Below are positions 1 to 8,654 of a stretch of 64,000 bases of DNA, piece by piece (the stretch's first letter is position 1; the number at the start of each line of letters is the position of its first letter). The notes below the pieces were generated by a model. That model was not told the origin of the DNA and did no database searches. It saw only the letters and a program-made list of their open reading frames with translations. The translations under genes were made by a program, and so were the position numbers. Source of the DNA: Clostridium mediterraneense (GTDB taxonomy: Bacteria; Bacillota; Clostridia; Clostridiales; Clostridiaceae); NCBI RefSeq assembly GCF_900091705.1, contig NZ_LT594784.1, forward strand, positions 1-64,000. Reading direction: 5' to 3'.

Positions 1-2
1 AC

Positions 3-1886
3 AATAAAGAACTTATACCAGCAGTTTCAAAGACTGGTAAAACAGGAACAGAAACAGGACTTAAAACACCAGAAATTCCAAAAGGATATCATATAGTTAG
101 CATAACTAATGGAAATGGTGAAAAAGTTAGTGGAGTACCAACTGTATTTGGAAATAGCGATAACACAACAATTTATCATGTAGAAAAAGATATTACAGAT
201 AAAGTTTATGTTGATGTTAAAACTGAATCAGGAACTGTTTTAACTCCAAGTCATGAAGTAGCAAGTGGGGTACCTGGAGCTAAGATAGATGTTCAAATGC
301 CTGAAATTCCAAAGGATTATCATATTGTAAAAGTTATAGTTGATAATAAAGTGATTACTCCAGATAGTAATGGAAAATACGAATTACCTAATACTTTATC
401 AGATAATCAAAATCAAGAAGTTGATGATCATATAGAAGTTATTGTTGCAAAAAATCCAACAACAACGGTTGAAGAAAAATATCAAGATGGTACAAACGTT
501 GTTCCAGATAAAACAACAATAAATCTTCAAGGAACTAAGGTAGAAACAGGACTTCCAGAGCTTCCAGAAGGATATAAAGTAATTAAGATTACTGTAAATG
601 GAAAGGAAGTTTCACAAAATGAAGTTCCAACTGTTCAAAGTGCAGATAATCAAACAATTGTTTACACAATAGGAAAAATCCCAACAGATACTGGTAAAAT
701 AGTTGATGGAAATGGTGGTGGAGATGTAATTCATCATTTAGAAAAAGATATTACTGATAAAGTTTATATAAATGTTGTAACACAATCAGGAGATATTTTA
801 GTACCAAATCATGAAATTGCTAGTGGTAAACCTGGAAGTAAGATAGATATTAAAATACCTAATATTCCAGATGATTATCATATAACTAAAGTAATTGTTA
901 ATGATAATATATTAACTCCTAATGAAAATGGAAATTATCAATTACCTAAGACTTTATCATCAGATAAGTCAAAAGAAGTTGATTATAATATTAAAGTTAT
1001 AGTTGCTAAAAATATTTCATCAACTACAATAAATGAAGTTTATAGTAGTAATAATAAAGATGTTGTTCCAAGTAAAACTATAACAGGACCAGTTGGAAGC
1101 AAGGTAGATACTAACATTCCAGAGTTACCTAATGGTTATAAGATTGAAAAAATAATCGTAAATGGTAAGGTTGTAGAAAAATCAGAAGTTCCAACAGTTC
1201 AAGGAAATACTAATAACAATATAACTTATATAATAGGTAAGATTAATAATAGTGATATTACACCTAATAAACCAAATCATAATAATACAGGTAATACACC
1301 AAGTGATAATCATAATAATGATGATCATAAGAATAATACACCTGATAAACCAAATCATGATAATACAGGTAATACACCAAGTGATAATCATAAAAATGTA
1401 GCTCCTAATAAACCTAGTGATTCTACTCATAATAATGATGACCATAAGAACAATACACCTGATAAACCAAATCATGATAATACAGGTAATACAACAAGTG
1501 ATAATCATAATAATGTAGCTCCTAATAACCCTAGTGATTCTACTCATAATAATGATAATCATAAGAATAATACACCTGATAATAATACAGGTAAAATAGT
1601 TGATGATAATAATCATAAAAATGTAGAACCTACAAAGCCAGTTGATACTGGAAATACTGAAGGTAATAAGACTATTAATCCTAAAGTAGATAATACAAAT
1701 GAGTCTAATAATACTACATCAAAATCAAATGTAGATATTAATTCTTCAGGTGCTGAAAAGCAAATAAATGATCTACCTCATACTGGATTATCAAATAATG
1801 ATAATAATGTAGCTAAGGAAGCTGGAGTATTAGCAGGTATACTTTCAACTCTTGCAGCATTATTCTTGTTTAGAAAGAAGAAATAA
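3..1886 (+). CDS. LPXTG cell-wall-anchored repeat protein, 5' end missing
   Basis: The frame is open from base 3 to the stop, so the N-terminus lies outside the window. The visible part is an extracellular protein made of long tandem repeats of about 186 residues (180-737 and 738-about 1251, with part of an earlier unit before them). An Asn/His/Asp-rich linker follows, then the sorting motif LPHTG, a hydrophobic segment and a basic RKKK tail. This is the standard architecture of sortase-anchored surface proteins. The repeats contain short beta-rich motifs such as DITDKVYV and PEIPKDYHI, reminiscent of MucBP-like repeats, but the family cannot be fixed by eye. Surface location is near certain. 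A role in adhesion is inference. Confidence 0.9.
   Translation, partial: NKELIPAVSKTGKTGTETGLKTPEIPKGYHIVSITNGNGEKVSGVPTVFGNSDNTTIYHVEKDITDKVYVDVKTESGTVLTPSHEVASGVPGAKIDVQMPEIPKDYHIVKVIVDNKVITPDSNGKYELPNTLSDNQNQEVDDHIEVIVAKNPTTTVEEKYQDGTNVVPDKTTINLQGTKVETGLPELPEGYKVIKITVNGKEVSQNEVPTVQSADNQTIVYTIGKIPTDTGKIVDGNGGGDVIHHLEKDITDKVYINVVTQSGDILVPNHEIASGKPGSKIDIKIPNIPDDYHITKVIVNDNILTPNENGNYQLPKTLSSDKSKEVDYNIKVIVAKNISSTTINEVYSSNNKDVVPSKTITGPVGSKVDTNIPELPNGYKIEKIIVNGKVVEKSEVPTVQGNTNNNITYIIGKINNSDITPNKPNHNNTGNTPSDNHNNDDHKNNTPDKPNHDNTGNTPSDNHKNVAPNKPSDSTHNNDDHKNNTPDKPNHDNTGNTTSDNHNNVAPNNPSDSTHNNDNHKNNTPDNNTGKIVDDNNHKNVEPTKPVDTGNTEGNKTINPKVDNTNESNNTTSKSNVDINSSGAEKQINDLPHTGLSNNDNNVAKEAGVLAGILSTLAALFLFRKKK
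180..1251 (+). repeat. Two long tandem coding repeats (~558 bp each)
   Basis: Each unit starts with (V/L)EKDITDKVY and ends just before the next copy. Unit 1 spans 180-737 and unit 2 spans 738 to about 1251. They are clearly alike in protein but diverged in DNA, so this is not a very recent expansion. Confidence 0.75.
1261..1620 (+). repeat. Asn/His-rich short tandem repeats in the stalk
   Basis: Near-identical units encode variants of NNTPDKPNHDNTGNTPSDNH and NVAPNKPSDSTHNNDDHK, repeated two to three times with few DNA differences. This is a flexible wall-spanning region and a likely site of length variation by recombination. The high His content could bind metal ions; that is speculation. 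Confidence 0.8.
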
Positions 1887-1941
1887 AAATATTTAATTTC
1901 TAAACTTAGGAAAGACTAATTTATTATTAGTCATAAATAAT

Positions 1942-1996
1942 AAAAACCTCCATATGTTAAGTTTTTTATTAAAACTATAACAAATGGAGGTTTTTT
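1942..1996. terminator. Hairpin terminator after the surface protein
   Basis: The 12-bp arms AAAAACCTCCAT and ATGGAGGTTTTT form a stem followed by T residues, with A residues on the other side, so it can work in both directions. Its loop resembles the loop of the hairpin at 2571-2627. Confidence 0.85.
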
Positions 1997-2028
1997 GATT
2001 ATAATTAGTTATTTTAAATTTTATAAAC

Positions 2029-2127
2029 TTAAGCTATATCCTTAATTTCATAGCCTTTTTCTTCTAACAATTTAATTATGCTCTCTTCACCAAAAAAATG
2101 TAAGTAAGCTACTGCTACTATAAGCTT
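2029..2127 (-). pseudogene. C-terminal fragment of a TraB/GumN-like protein
   Basis: About 32 codons encode a peptide containing VAVAYLHFFGEESIIKLLEEKGY. This matches the conserved C-terminal signature of TraB/GumN (PrgY-type) proteins, where a V(A/G)xxHxxGExG(V/I)xxLLxxxGY pattern ends the domain. The fragment is in frame with the upstream membrane ORF (2146-2451), separated from it only by a TAA. This suggests a deletion that removed most of a TraB gene and fused its tail to another sequence. The family call rests on a short motif. Confidence 0.5.
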
Positions 2128-2145
2128 CTTTTTTAAGATTAAAGC

Positions 2146-2451
2146 TTAATAACTTTTAGCCTTATATTTTAAATAAATATTTTTTATAAGCCTAGTTATG
2201 AAATAAAAAATAATTACATTTACAACTATATCTAAAATATTTAAACTAAAGCTTTTATTATCAAATAGATTAGATAATATACTATCTCCTAAACCTTCTT
2301 TATCTTGTAATATAGTTATATAACCATATAAATAACCATATTTGAGGCTCTTACCTAGTCCATCTATATTTTGTATTTGAGGTGGTAAAAATAAGCTTAG
2401 AAATGTAAGAGTAGCAGCAATTTTAAATTCAAGTGTTTGAAATCTTCTCAA
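2146..2451 (-). CDS. Small membrane protein of unknown function
   Basis: The 101-residue product has hydrophobic stretches near residues 10-24 and 70-88 and a basic C-terminus, so it probably has two membrane spans. I do not recognise a family. Its stop codon is followed in the same frame by a TraB-like C-terminal remnant, so this may be a rearranged leftover rather than a working gene. A purine-rich AAGGGGG stretch precedes the start. Confidence 0.45.
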   Translation of the reverse strand: MRRFQTLEFKIAATLTFLSLFLPPQIQNIDGLGKSLKYGYLYGYITILQDKEGLGDSILSNLFDNKSFSLNILDIVVNVIIFYFITRLIKNIYLKYKAKSY

Positions 2452-2570
2452 TTATATCCCCCTTAAAAATTTTAATTTATTTCCCTTTATAATAATCTTT
2501 ATATACATATATTAACATGAAATGGATAATAATGTATTGATTTAACTTTTCAAATTAAGTATTTATATAA

Positions 2571-2627
2571 AAAAAGAACTCTATATGTTAAGTTTTTATT
2601 TAAACTACAACATATAGAGTTCTTTTT
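2571..2627. terminator. Bidirectional hairpin terminator of splB
   Basis: A long stem of AAAAAGAACTCTATATGTT against AACATATAGAGTTCTTTTT. The splB stop codon lies at its edge. The loop is nearly the same as that of the hairpin at 1942-1996. Confidence 0.85.
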
Positions 2628-3648
2628 AAATAATATATTTTATTTCACTTGATGGGAAATATTCATTTATCTTTTCTGTGAAAAATTCTTTTATTTCAAG
2701 CATATCTTCTTTTTTATAAACATATTTTCCATAGCCAAATTGACCATATTTATATGTTCTCTCATCATTATTCATTGGTAATGTATTACTTGGAAATATA
2801 TCCATTATTAAATTTTTAGCTCGTGGAGTATATCTATGAGAAATAACTTCAAAAGTTAATTTATGATTTAAATCACTAGGTAATTTCTTCTTTAACTCAT
2901 CTAATAATTCTTCATAATCATTTTTCCAGCCATCATAAATAAATACAGGGGCAATTATAAAGCCTAAAGGATAATTAGCCTTGGCTATTTTTACACTTGC
3001 ATCTATTCTTCTATTTCTAGAGGCAGTCCTTTTTTCATAATTTTTTATTACAAAGTCTGTATTTATAGTGAATCTTACTTCTGTTTTATTATTATGTTCT
3101 AAATCTAATAATGAATCAATATAGGGGTACTTTGTTACAAATCTAAACCTTGCAAAATCATTTTTTGCAAAGAATTCTATTGCTCTTTTTAATGAATTAG
3201 TATATGGTTCAACTGGTATTGGATCAGAGGTAGCAGAGCCTTCAAATATTGTAATATTAGGTTTTCTTTCATCAATATATTTTTGAGCTTGATTTAAAAT
3301 GTCCTCTATATTAACATTTATTTTTAAATAAGGTTTATCACCTAGATTAGTATTTAGATAACAGTACTGACAATTACCAATACAGCCACTTAACAAAGGT
3401 AATTGCCAATGTGCTGATGGCTTACATGACTGAAATTTTCCTACTTTCTTAACTCCTACTACAAGTGTGTTTTTCCCCTCTTTATAAAACTGCTGTGCAT
3501 CATCTCCAGGTATATGCTGCTTTATTCTATTATTTGCAATCTGAATAATTTCTATATTTTTATCATCCTTAAAATAATCATAAATATTCTTTCCAATTTC
3601 ATAATCTAATGAATTTTTTTCAAATACTATTCTCTTTGGTTTAAACAT
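2626..3648 (-). CDS. splB: Spore photoproduct lyase
   Basis: A radical S-adenosylmethionine enzyme that directly reverses the spore photoproduct (5-thyminyl-5,6-dihydrothymine) in DNA during germination. The 340-residue length fits the family. The iron-sulfur cluster motif is C89-IGN-C93-QY-C96, preceded by HWQLPLLSG and followed by YLNTNLG, all typical of SplB. The gene stands alone, with a terminator at its 3' end and an AGGGAAAA ribosome site before the ATG. It implies an endospore former. No splA-like gene is nearby. Confidence 0.95.
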   Translation of the reverse strand: MFKPKRIVFEKNSLDYEIGKNIYDYFKDDKNIEIIQIANNRIKQHIPGDDAQQFYKEGKNTLVVGVKKVGKFQSCKPSAHWQLPLLSGCIGNCQYCYLNTNLGDKPYLKINVNIEDILNQAQKYIDERKPNITIFEGSATSDPIPVEPYTNSLKRAIEFFAKNDFARFRFVTKYPYIDSLLDLEHNNKTEVRFTINTDFVIKNYEKRTASRNRRIDASVKIAKANYPLGFIIAPVFIYDGWKNDYEELLDELKKKLPSDLNHKLTFEVISHRYTPRAKNLIMDIFPSNTLPMNNDERTYKYGQFGYGKYVYKKEDMLEIKEFFTEKINEYFPSSEIKYII

Positions 3649-3760
3649 ATTTTTTCCCTCTCATATTAATATTAGTTGTATATTAATATAATCAGCATAG
3701 TACCTTGAATTTATACAAAAATATTAAAGGTAAGCTATATTTCAACTTATCCTTGTTTAT

Positions 3761-4342
3761 CTAAATTAAGATTATATGTTCATTTAATGCTTTTTCTACT
3801 TCATAAGAGCTTATACCAATATATCTTTGTGTTATAGTTGTGCTACTATGCTGAAGTAATTCTTTAACTAAAGCTATATTATAATTAGATTTTATATATA
3901 TTTGTGTAGCAAAATATTTTCTAAAGCTATGTGTACTAATATTTTCTAAACCTAGATAATCACAAGCGTATTTAAGCTTTTTCTGTACTGCTCTAACAGA
4001 TATATCAAATATCTTAGCAGTTGATTTTCTATCATTATCAATTGCATACATCTTTATATAAGCATATATTTCATCTGGAATTGTAAACTTTCTTAACTTC
4101 CCAGTTTTATCTTCTATTATATCTAATCTATATCTATTACCATCTTTAATTAAATCATTTAATTTTAAATTTAATACATCTCCTATTCTTAAGCCCAAAT
4201 TAGCTTGGACAACAAGTATAGTTGCTATCTTATCACTTCCATGAACAGTTTGTCCATTTTCCATAACAAATCCATTTCTTATTAAACTTATTATCTCTCT
4301 CATCTGTTCAGTAGTTAAAGCAACTGTTTTTTTATTAGCCAT
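3761..4342 (-). CDS. Minimal tyrosine recombinase (integrase/resolvase type)
   Basis: The 193-residue protein is essentially a catalytic domain without the usual N-terminal arm-binding domain. The active-site set is visible: R52 in GLRIGD, a Lys near residue 82 in the beta-hairpin, H138-x-x-R141 (HSFR), H165 (LLQHSS) and nucleophile Y174 (TQRYIG). Tyrosine recombinases of this size often resolve plasmid multimers or invert DNA. The 5' side holds a perfect inverted repeat (4496-4528) plus related half-sites, which look like its target. With a RepA_N initiator 6.5 kb away, dimer resolution is the favoured role, by inference. Confidence 0.88.
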   Translation of the reverse strand: MANKKTVALTTEQMREIISLIRNGFVMENGQTVHGSDKIATILVVQANLGLRIGDVLNLKLNDLIKDGNRYRLDIIEDKTGKLRKFTIPDEIYAYIKMYAIDNDRKSTAKIFDISVRAVQKKLKYACDYLGLENISTHSFRKYFATQIYIKSNYNIALVKELLQHSSTTITQRYIGISSYEVEKALNEHIILI

Positions 4343-4408
4343 ATAATTGTAGTTTCACTCCTTATAAAAATAAATTTTAAATTATTTACTTTTCATAAAA
4401 ATATTCAT

Positions 4409-4528
4409 ACTAATATTATATAATATTAGTTCGTATTTTGCATAAAAAAAGTTCGTTTATTAAAAATATATTTTTTATATTTAAGTAATATAGCTAAAGT
4501 TCGTATTATGTTATCAAATACGAACTTT
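4409..4528. other. Candidate recombination site for the adjacent tyrosine recombinase
   Basis: A perfect 12-bp inverted repeat, AAAGTTCGTATT (4496-4507) and AATACGAACTTT (4517-4528), is separated by a 9-bp centre, the geometry of a tyrosine-recombinase core. Two more partial copies lie upstream in direct orientation: AGTTCGTAT at 4428-4436 and AAAGTTCGTTT at 4448. A perfect 22-bp palindrome occupies 4409-4430. The rest of 4343-4836 is AT-rich with no gene. Confidence 0.55.
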
Positions 4529-4836
4529 TATATTTTTACTCTAAAATCTATAAAAGTTTTATAAAAAAACAACATATCAATTTTAAGATTTTTTTAAATT
4601 TCAAAAAATAATCTTATTGCTAAAGTTAAGTTTTTAATTCATCTTAAAATTTATTTTTCATTAAAATTGAATATAAAATAAATTTAAAAATAATATAAAT
4701 TTTATGACTTTTTTTGTGACTCTTTATATTACTTTAGTAACACTACAAAAGAACTTTTATTTAATATAATAAAGACATCAAGTGAGGAAAACAAAAAATA
4801 AATTTACATAAGATAGATTTTAAGGAGGAAATACAA

Positions 4837-5337
4837 ATGACAATGGAAAGCTGGATACTGATTATAGCATTACTATTATCAGTAATATTTAGACAACTTG
4901 GAGAAAGGGAGTTTACTTTTAAAAGTGTATTATTACCATTTGTGATTTGTGGCATATTTGCTTATAAATATTTAAGATCAATACCAACAGATAAAAACGA
5001 TATAATAGTACTTGTAATAATGACTTTACTAGGAGCAGTATTTGGATTGCTTATGACTGCAAGTGTCAAAACTAAAATTAAGGATAATAAAAAGTATACT
5101 ATATGTGGAATAACATATCTTTTACTATGGATAGTAGGACTTGGATGGAAAATTATTTTCTCTTATTATGCACAAGACTGGTATCCAGAAACTTTTGGTA
5201 AGTTTATGATAACTCACCACTTAAGCTTTAATGTAATAGGACCTGCATTTATATTCTTTACTTTTGCTATGATAATTGTAAGGGTAGTAGGAGTATTAGT
5301 TAAGTTTAAAATAAAAGAAAATACTATGATAGCATAA
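4837..5337 (+). CDS. Multi-span membrane protein, possibly CcdC/DUF1453-like
   Basis: The 166-residue protein has about five hydrophobic segments and few charged loops. Its RQLGEREF motif after the first span and the helix pattern resemble the CcdC/DUF1453 group, but this is a weak match by eye. A strong AAGGAGGAAATACAA ribosome site sets the ATG. It is monocistronic, with a hairpin terminator directly after the stop. The function is unknown. Confidence 0.7.
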   Translation: MTMESWILIIALLLSVIFRQLGEREFTFKSVLLPFVICGIFAYKYLRSIPTDKNDIIVLVIMTLLGAVFGLLMTASVKTKIKDNKKYTICGITYLLLWIVGLGWKIIFSYYAQDWYPETFGKFMITHHLSFNVIGPAFIFFTFAMIIVRVVGVLVKFKIKENTMIA

Positions 5338-5339
5338 GG

Positions 5340-5367
5340 AAAAGCTAGCAAATTGCTAGCTTTTTTT
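5340..5367 (+). terminator. Rho-independent terminator
   Basis: AAAGCTAGCAA pairs with TTGCTAGCTTT, followed by a run of T residues, immediately after the 166-residue membrane protein gene. Confidence 0.9.
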
Positions 5368-5369
5368 CT

Positions 5370-5760
5370 TATTTTAAAGATATATCACTAATATTTATAA
5401 TTAATTATTTAAAAATTAAAATTATTTAAAGCTGATAGAGTATACATTACAACATTTATAAGCTTTCCGCTAGTAATTTTTTTATTAAATATAGTATTTA
5501 GTAACATAAAAACTTCCCCTTAATTTATTTAGTAATTAATTTAATATATAAAATTTATATATAACTAAATACCTATGATTTATAAGTAATAATAGTATTT
5601 TACTTATACATTAATTAATTATATAATTAACTTGTAAACAAGATCACTAAAGAAAATAAATAATAATTTACTTATATAGAAATAAATTATATAATCTATT
5701 AGTGGATAAGATTACTAAAGAAAAAAATTAATAATAAAAATACAAATGAAAGGTGATAAT
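5370..5760. other. Gene-free AT-rich stretch upstream of the TDT transporter
   Basis: No coding sequence is seen. Two imperfect direct copies of an AAGAT(C/T)ACTAAAGAAAA motif lie at about 5640-5656 and 5708-5725, each followed by AT-rich DNA. They could be regulator sites for the transporter gene that starts at 5761. Confidence 0.35.
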
Positions 5761-6768
5761 ATGATTAAATATTTAAAGAAACTTGAAAATTACCCAATAG
5801 GCATAAGTGGAACTTGTCTTTCTTTTATAACACTTAGTAACTGCTGGATGCTTAAGGGAATAGATTACTTAAAAGTATTATCAATTATCTTAGCAATTGG
5901 AATGCTAACATTGATGGTAATTAGAGCAATTATGTTCCCAAAGAAAATGGCAAAAGAAATTGAAAACCCAGTACTTGGAACATTTTATCCAACAATAGGT
6001 ATGGTTACTTGGCTAGTTGCTAATTACTTCTATCCAAAGTTCCCAAAAACATGTACAATTTTATGGTTAGCAGCAGTTGTTTGGCACTATGGAATTGCAC
6101 TAATTTATACTTACCTTAGAATTAAAGAAAGAAACTTTAAAAATATAGTACCTACATGCTTTATTGTTTATACTGGAATGATTACAGGAACAGTTGCAAG
6201 TAAAGGAATTGCAGGAGTTGAACCAATAGCTAAATTCATGCTTTACTTTGGATTTATATTCTATACAGCACTTCTACCATTAGTATTATATATAGTATTT
6301 AGAAGTGAAAAGATGGAAGATCATAAACTTCCAACAGTAGGAATTATTTGTTCACCTGCCCCACTTGGAATAGTTGGTATGTTAACAATATACCAAAATC
6401 CAAATAAATATATGTTATGGTGGTTAATAATAACAGGATTATTACTACTTCCAGTAGTATACTCATACATCATTAAATTATTTAAAGATGGATTTAAACC
6501 AACACATGCATCATTTACATTCCCACTTGCAATAGCAACACTTGCTGCATTTAAATTATCAGCATACTTTGGAAGAATGGGCCACAGTAATTTTTCAGCA
6601 ACATTTAAATTACTTGGAAATATAGAAATATTTATCGCAACTTATGTTGTATTTGTAGTTCTTGTAAACTTCTTAATAATGTTTGTAAAAGCAATAAATC
6701 CAAGAGAAGAAGCAAAATTAGAAAGAGACTTTAAGTATATTAAAGAAGCAATAGCAGAAGAAAAATAA
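5761..6768 (+). CDS. TDT-family transporter (TehA/SLAC1-like)
   Basis: The protein of 335 residues is highly hydrophobic with about ten spans. It has features of the tellurite-resistance/dicarboxylate transporter (TDT) family: an N-terminal YPIGISG motif, a central ICSPAPLGIVG and a late THASFTFPLAIA segment. These proteins act as anion channels or weak-acid transporters, and the substrate cannot be read from sequence. The ATG at 5761 is chosen over an upstream in-frame ATG because GAAAGGTGATAAT sits just before it. A good terminator follows, so the gene is probably monocistronic. Confidence 0.82.
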   Translation: MIKYLKKLENYPIGISGTCLSFITLSNCWMLKGIDYLKVLSIILAIGMLTLMVIRAIMFPKKMAKEIENPVLGTFYPTIGMVTWLVANYFYPKFPKTCTILWLAAVVWHYGIALIYTYLRIKERNFKNIVPTCFIVYTGMITGTVASKGIAGVEPIAKFMLYFGFIFYTALLPLVLYIVFRSEKMEDHKLPTVGIICSPAPLGIVGMLTIYQNPNKYMLWWLIITGLLLLPVVYSYIIKLFKDGFKPTHASFTFPLAIATLAAFKLSAYFGRMGHSNFSATFKLLGNIEIFIATYVVFVVLVNFLIMFVKAINPREEAKLERDFKYIKEAIAEEK

Positions 6769-6776
6769 TAATAATA

Positions 6777-6811
6777 AAGACAGTATCTGAGTTTTTGATA
6801 CTGTCTTTTTA
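6777..6811 (+). terminator. Rho-independent terminator
   Basis: AAGACAGTATC pairs with GATACTGTCTT, followed by T residues, just after the TDT transporter stop codon. Confidence 0.9.
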
Positions 6812-6929
6812 TATTATAAAATTATCTACTTTTAAATCACCGTATTACCGATTTATTGAATAGTATATAGTTATTATTTTTAGTTGTTTATATATTTTTG
6901 ATTTCAAATATCATTTACGAGTATTTTAT

Positions 6930-7661
6930 TTAAGCAATACTTTTTCTAAAATAGTTAAGCTTTTTGATAACAACTAATATAAGACATATATATCCTAATA
7001 TATAAATAGTAAGTCCTATATCAAACTTATCTTCTGAGAAAAATAAAATATCTAATAATGTAGAAAATGTTGAGCTACAAACTATAATACTTGGTAAGAT
7101 TATTGATTTAATTCTACCTGCTTTAGTTTTTACATCCCTAAGATATCTAATAATTAAGCTCATTATTATAATTCCAATTATATTTATTACAATATAATAA
7201 AACTCCTCATTCTGTATAAACTTTTCCCCTAGAAAGTTTGATAATGTAAGTAATATTAATCCACTTATAGAGAAGGGAATACTAGAAAAAGCTACTCCTA
7301 GTAGGATATTATTATATATTATGTCACCTGAGTTCTTAGAAAGTTTTAAATCATTATTAGTTCTTTCCTCTAATTTTTCTTTATAATGATCATAATCTTT
7401 ATACTTTCTTTTAATAAAAATATATCTAAGTATAGGAATTACTAAGGTTGCTACTATTGGAATAGCCCAATATGAATGAAAAATATCTCCCCCATATTTT
7501 ATATCACCACTTATTCCTGCAATACAAATAACTATATAAATAAAACAATACATATGGCTAAATATATTCTTTAATAAACTATCCTTATCTAGTTTTATTC
7601 TAAATAAATTCCATATTAAAGCTACTATTGGAATCTCATATACAATAAGAAAAGTAGTCAT
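6930..7661 (-). CDS. Polytopic membrane protein of unknown function
   Basis: About 243 residues with seven or eight hydrophobic segments and one basic cytoplasmic loop (KRKYKDYDHYKEKLEERTN). I do not recognise a family. The ATG at 7661 overlaps the stop of the preceding small gene as ATGA, which suggests translational coupling. An alternative ATG four codons upstream (7673) has a poorer ribosome site. The two genes probably form one unit whose products work together in the membrane. Confidence 0.65.
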   Translation of the reverse strand: MTTFLIVYEIPIVALIWNLFRIKLDKDSLLKNIFSHMYCFIYIVICIAGISGDIKYGGDIFHSYWAIPIVATLVIPILRYIFIKRKYKDYDHYKEKLEERTNNDLKLSKNSGDIIYNNILLGVAFSSIPFSISGLILLTLSNFLGEKFIQNEEFYYIVINIIGIIIMSLIIRYLRDVKTKAGRIKSIILPSIIVCSSTFSTLLDILFFSEDKFDIGLTIYILGYICLILVVIKKLNYFRKSIA

Positions 7662-7870
7662 AAGCCATAACATACCTGCAATATTATAAATACTCCAAAT
7701 GCAGCAATAATAAAAAATAATATTGGAACTACTAATATAGCTCTTAAAAATGTAAATATTATAAGTATATTATTTTCTAAAACTCCACTAACATCTACAT
7801 TATAAAAATAATTATCAAACCTAAATATTTTATGTAATACTGCTTTTAATTCACTAATAAATCCTTTCAT
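7658..7870 (-). CDS. Small membrane protein coupled to the downstream gene
   Basis: About 70 residues with an amphipathic N-terminus (MKGFISELKAVLHKIFRF) and one long hydrophobic C-terminal segment. The ATG at 7870 is preferred because GGTGGAGGGAATT precedes it. The stop overlaps the start of the next membrane gene by 4 bp. No family is recognised. Confidence 0.6.
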   Translation of the reverse strand: MKGFISELKAVLHKIFRFDNYFYNVDVSGVLENNILIIFTFLRAILVVPILFFIIAAFGVFIILQVCYGL

Positions 7871-8011
7871 AATTCCCTCCACCATTTCTCATATATTTAC
7901 TATTTTATCATAATTAGAGATATTATTTTTAATTAAATAAATTTTTAGTTTTATATTTTGTATATTAGGAAATATGATACAATACTATTAATATAAATGG
8001 GAGTGTTTAAG

Positions 8012-8428
8012 ATGGAGAATATTAATTGTATATTTTGTAAAATTATAAAGAAAGAAGAGTCTTCGCATATTATTTATGAAGATGAACTTTTATGCTGATT
8101 TTTAGATATAGATCCTATTAATGAAGGACATGTATTGATAGTTCCTAAAAAACATTGTGATAGTATAGATAAACTAGATGATGATATTTTACTTAGGATT
8201 ATGAAAATATCTAAACATATATATAAAGCTATAAAGAAAGTATATAATTGTGATGGATATACTATGATGCAAAATGGTGGAGCATTTTCAGATTTTGGAC
8301 ATTATCATATGCACATTTTCCCTAGATATATAGGTGATAAGTTTGAGTGGAAATGCACGGAACTTACTAATACTAATAGTTTAGAGTTTGTCAAAAATAA
8401 ACTTAAAGCTGAACTTCAAGTTTATTAA
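8012..8428 (+). pseudogene. HIT-family hydrolase interrupted by an in-frame TGA
   Basis: The reading frame starts at ATG 8012 (GGGAG upstream) and encodes CIFCKII and HIIYEDELLC, then meets TGA at 8096-8098. It then continues in the same frame with FLDIDPINEGHVLIVPKKH and the histidine triad GHYHMHIFPRY. The complete product would be a normal HIT nucleotide hydrolase of about 138 residues. The TGA replaces a residue just before the conserved FLDIDP segment. A nonsense mutation is most likely. A selenocysteine is possible in principle, but no insertion hairpin is evident after the TGA. Confidence 0.8.
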
Positions 8429-8526
8429 AATTAAACTCTTATATTATTATATAAAAATGGTGATTATATAAAAGATTTTAATTATAAAATTAAAAAATAG
8501 AATTAAAAATTTTTATATCATAGATA

Positions 8527-8570
8527 AATAAGGTTTCAGAATTTACTGATAAGTTCTGAAACCTTATTTT
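8527..8570. terminator. Bidirectional terminator between HIT remnant and MFS gene
   Basis: A perfect 15-bp stem, AATAAGGTTTCAGAA against TTCTGAAACCTTATT, with AT-rich flanks, between two converging genes. Confidence 0.85.
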
Positions 8571-8654
8571 ATATTTTCTTAAAAATATTTATTACAAAGA
8601 TAATTTATAAAATTTTTAAAAGATATTGAAGAATTTATAAGTGAGATATGTAAT

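Noticed and set aside
1182-1616. Long minus-strand frame rich in Ile and Met opposite the surface-protein stalk
   Set aside because: It is the mirror of Asn/His/Asp-rich repeats on the plus strand, with no ribosome site and no protein-like composition.
4495-4528. A true loxP site and a Cre homolog
   Set aside because: The arms resemble loxP only in part, the centre is 9 and not 8 bases, and the recombinase is much shorter than Cre. Only the geometry is comparable.
8096-8140. Selenocysteine codon in the HIT gene
   Set aside because: No stable hairpin of the bacterial insertion type follows the TGA, and HIT proteins are not known to me as selenoproteins. A nonsense mutation is simpler.
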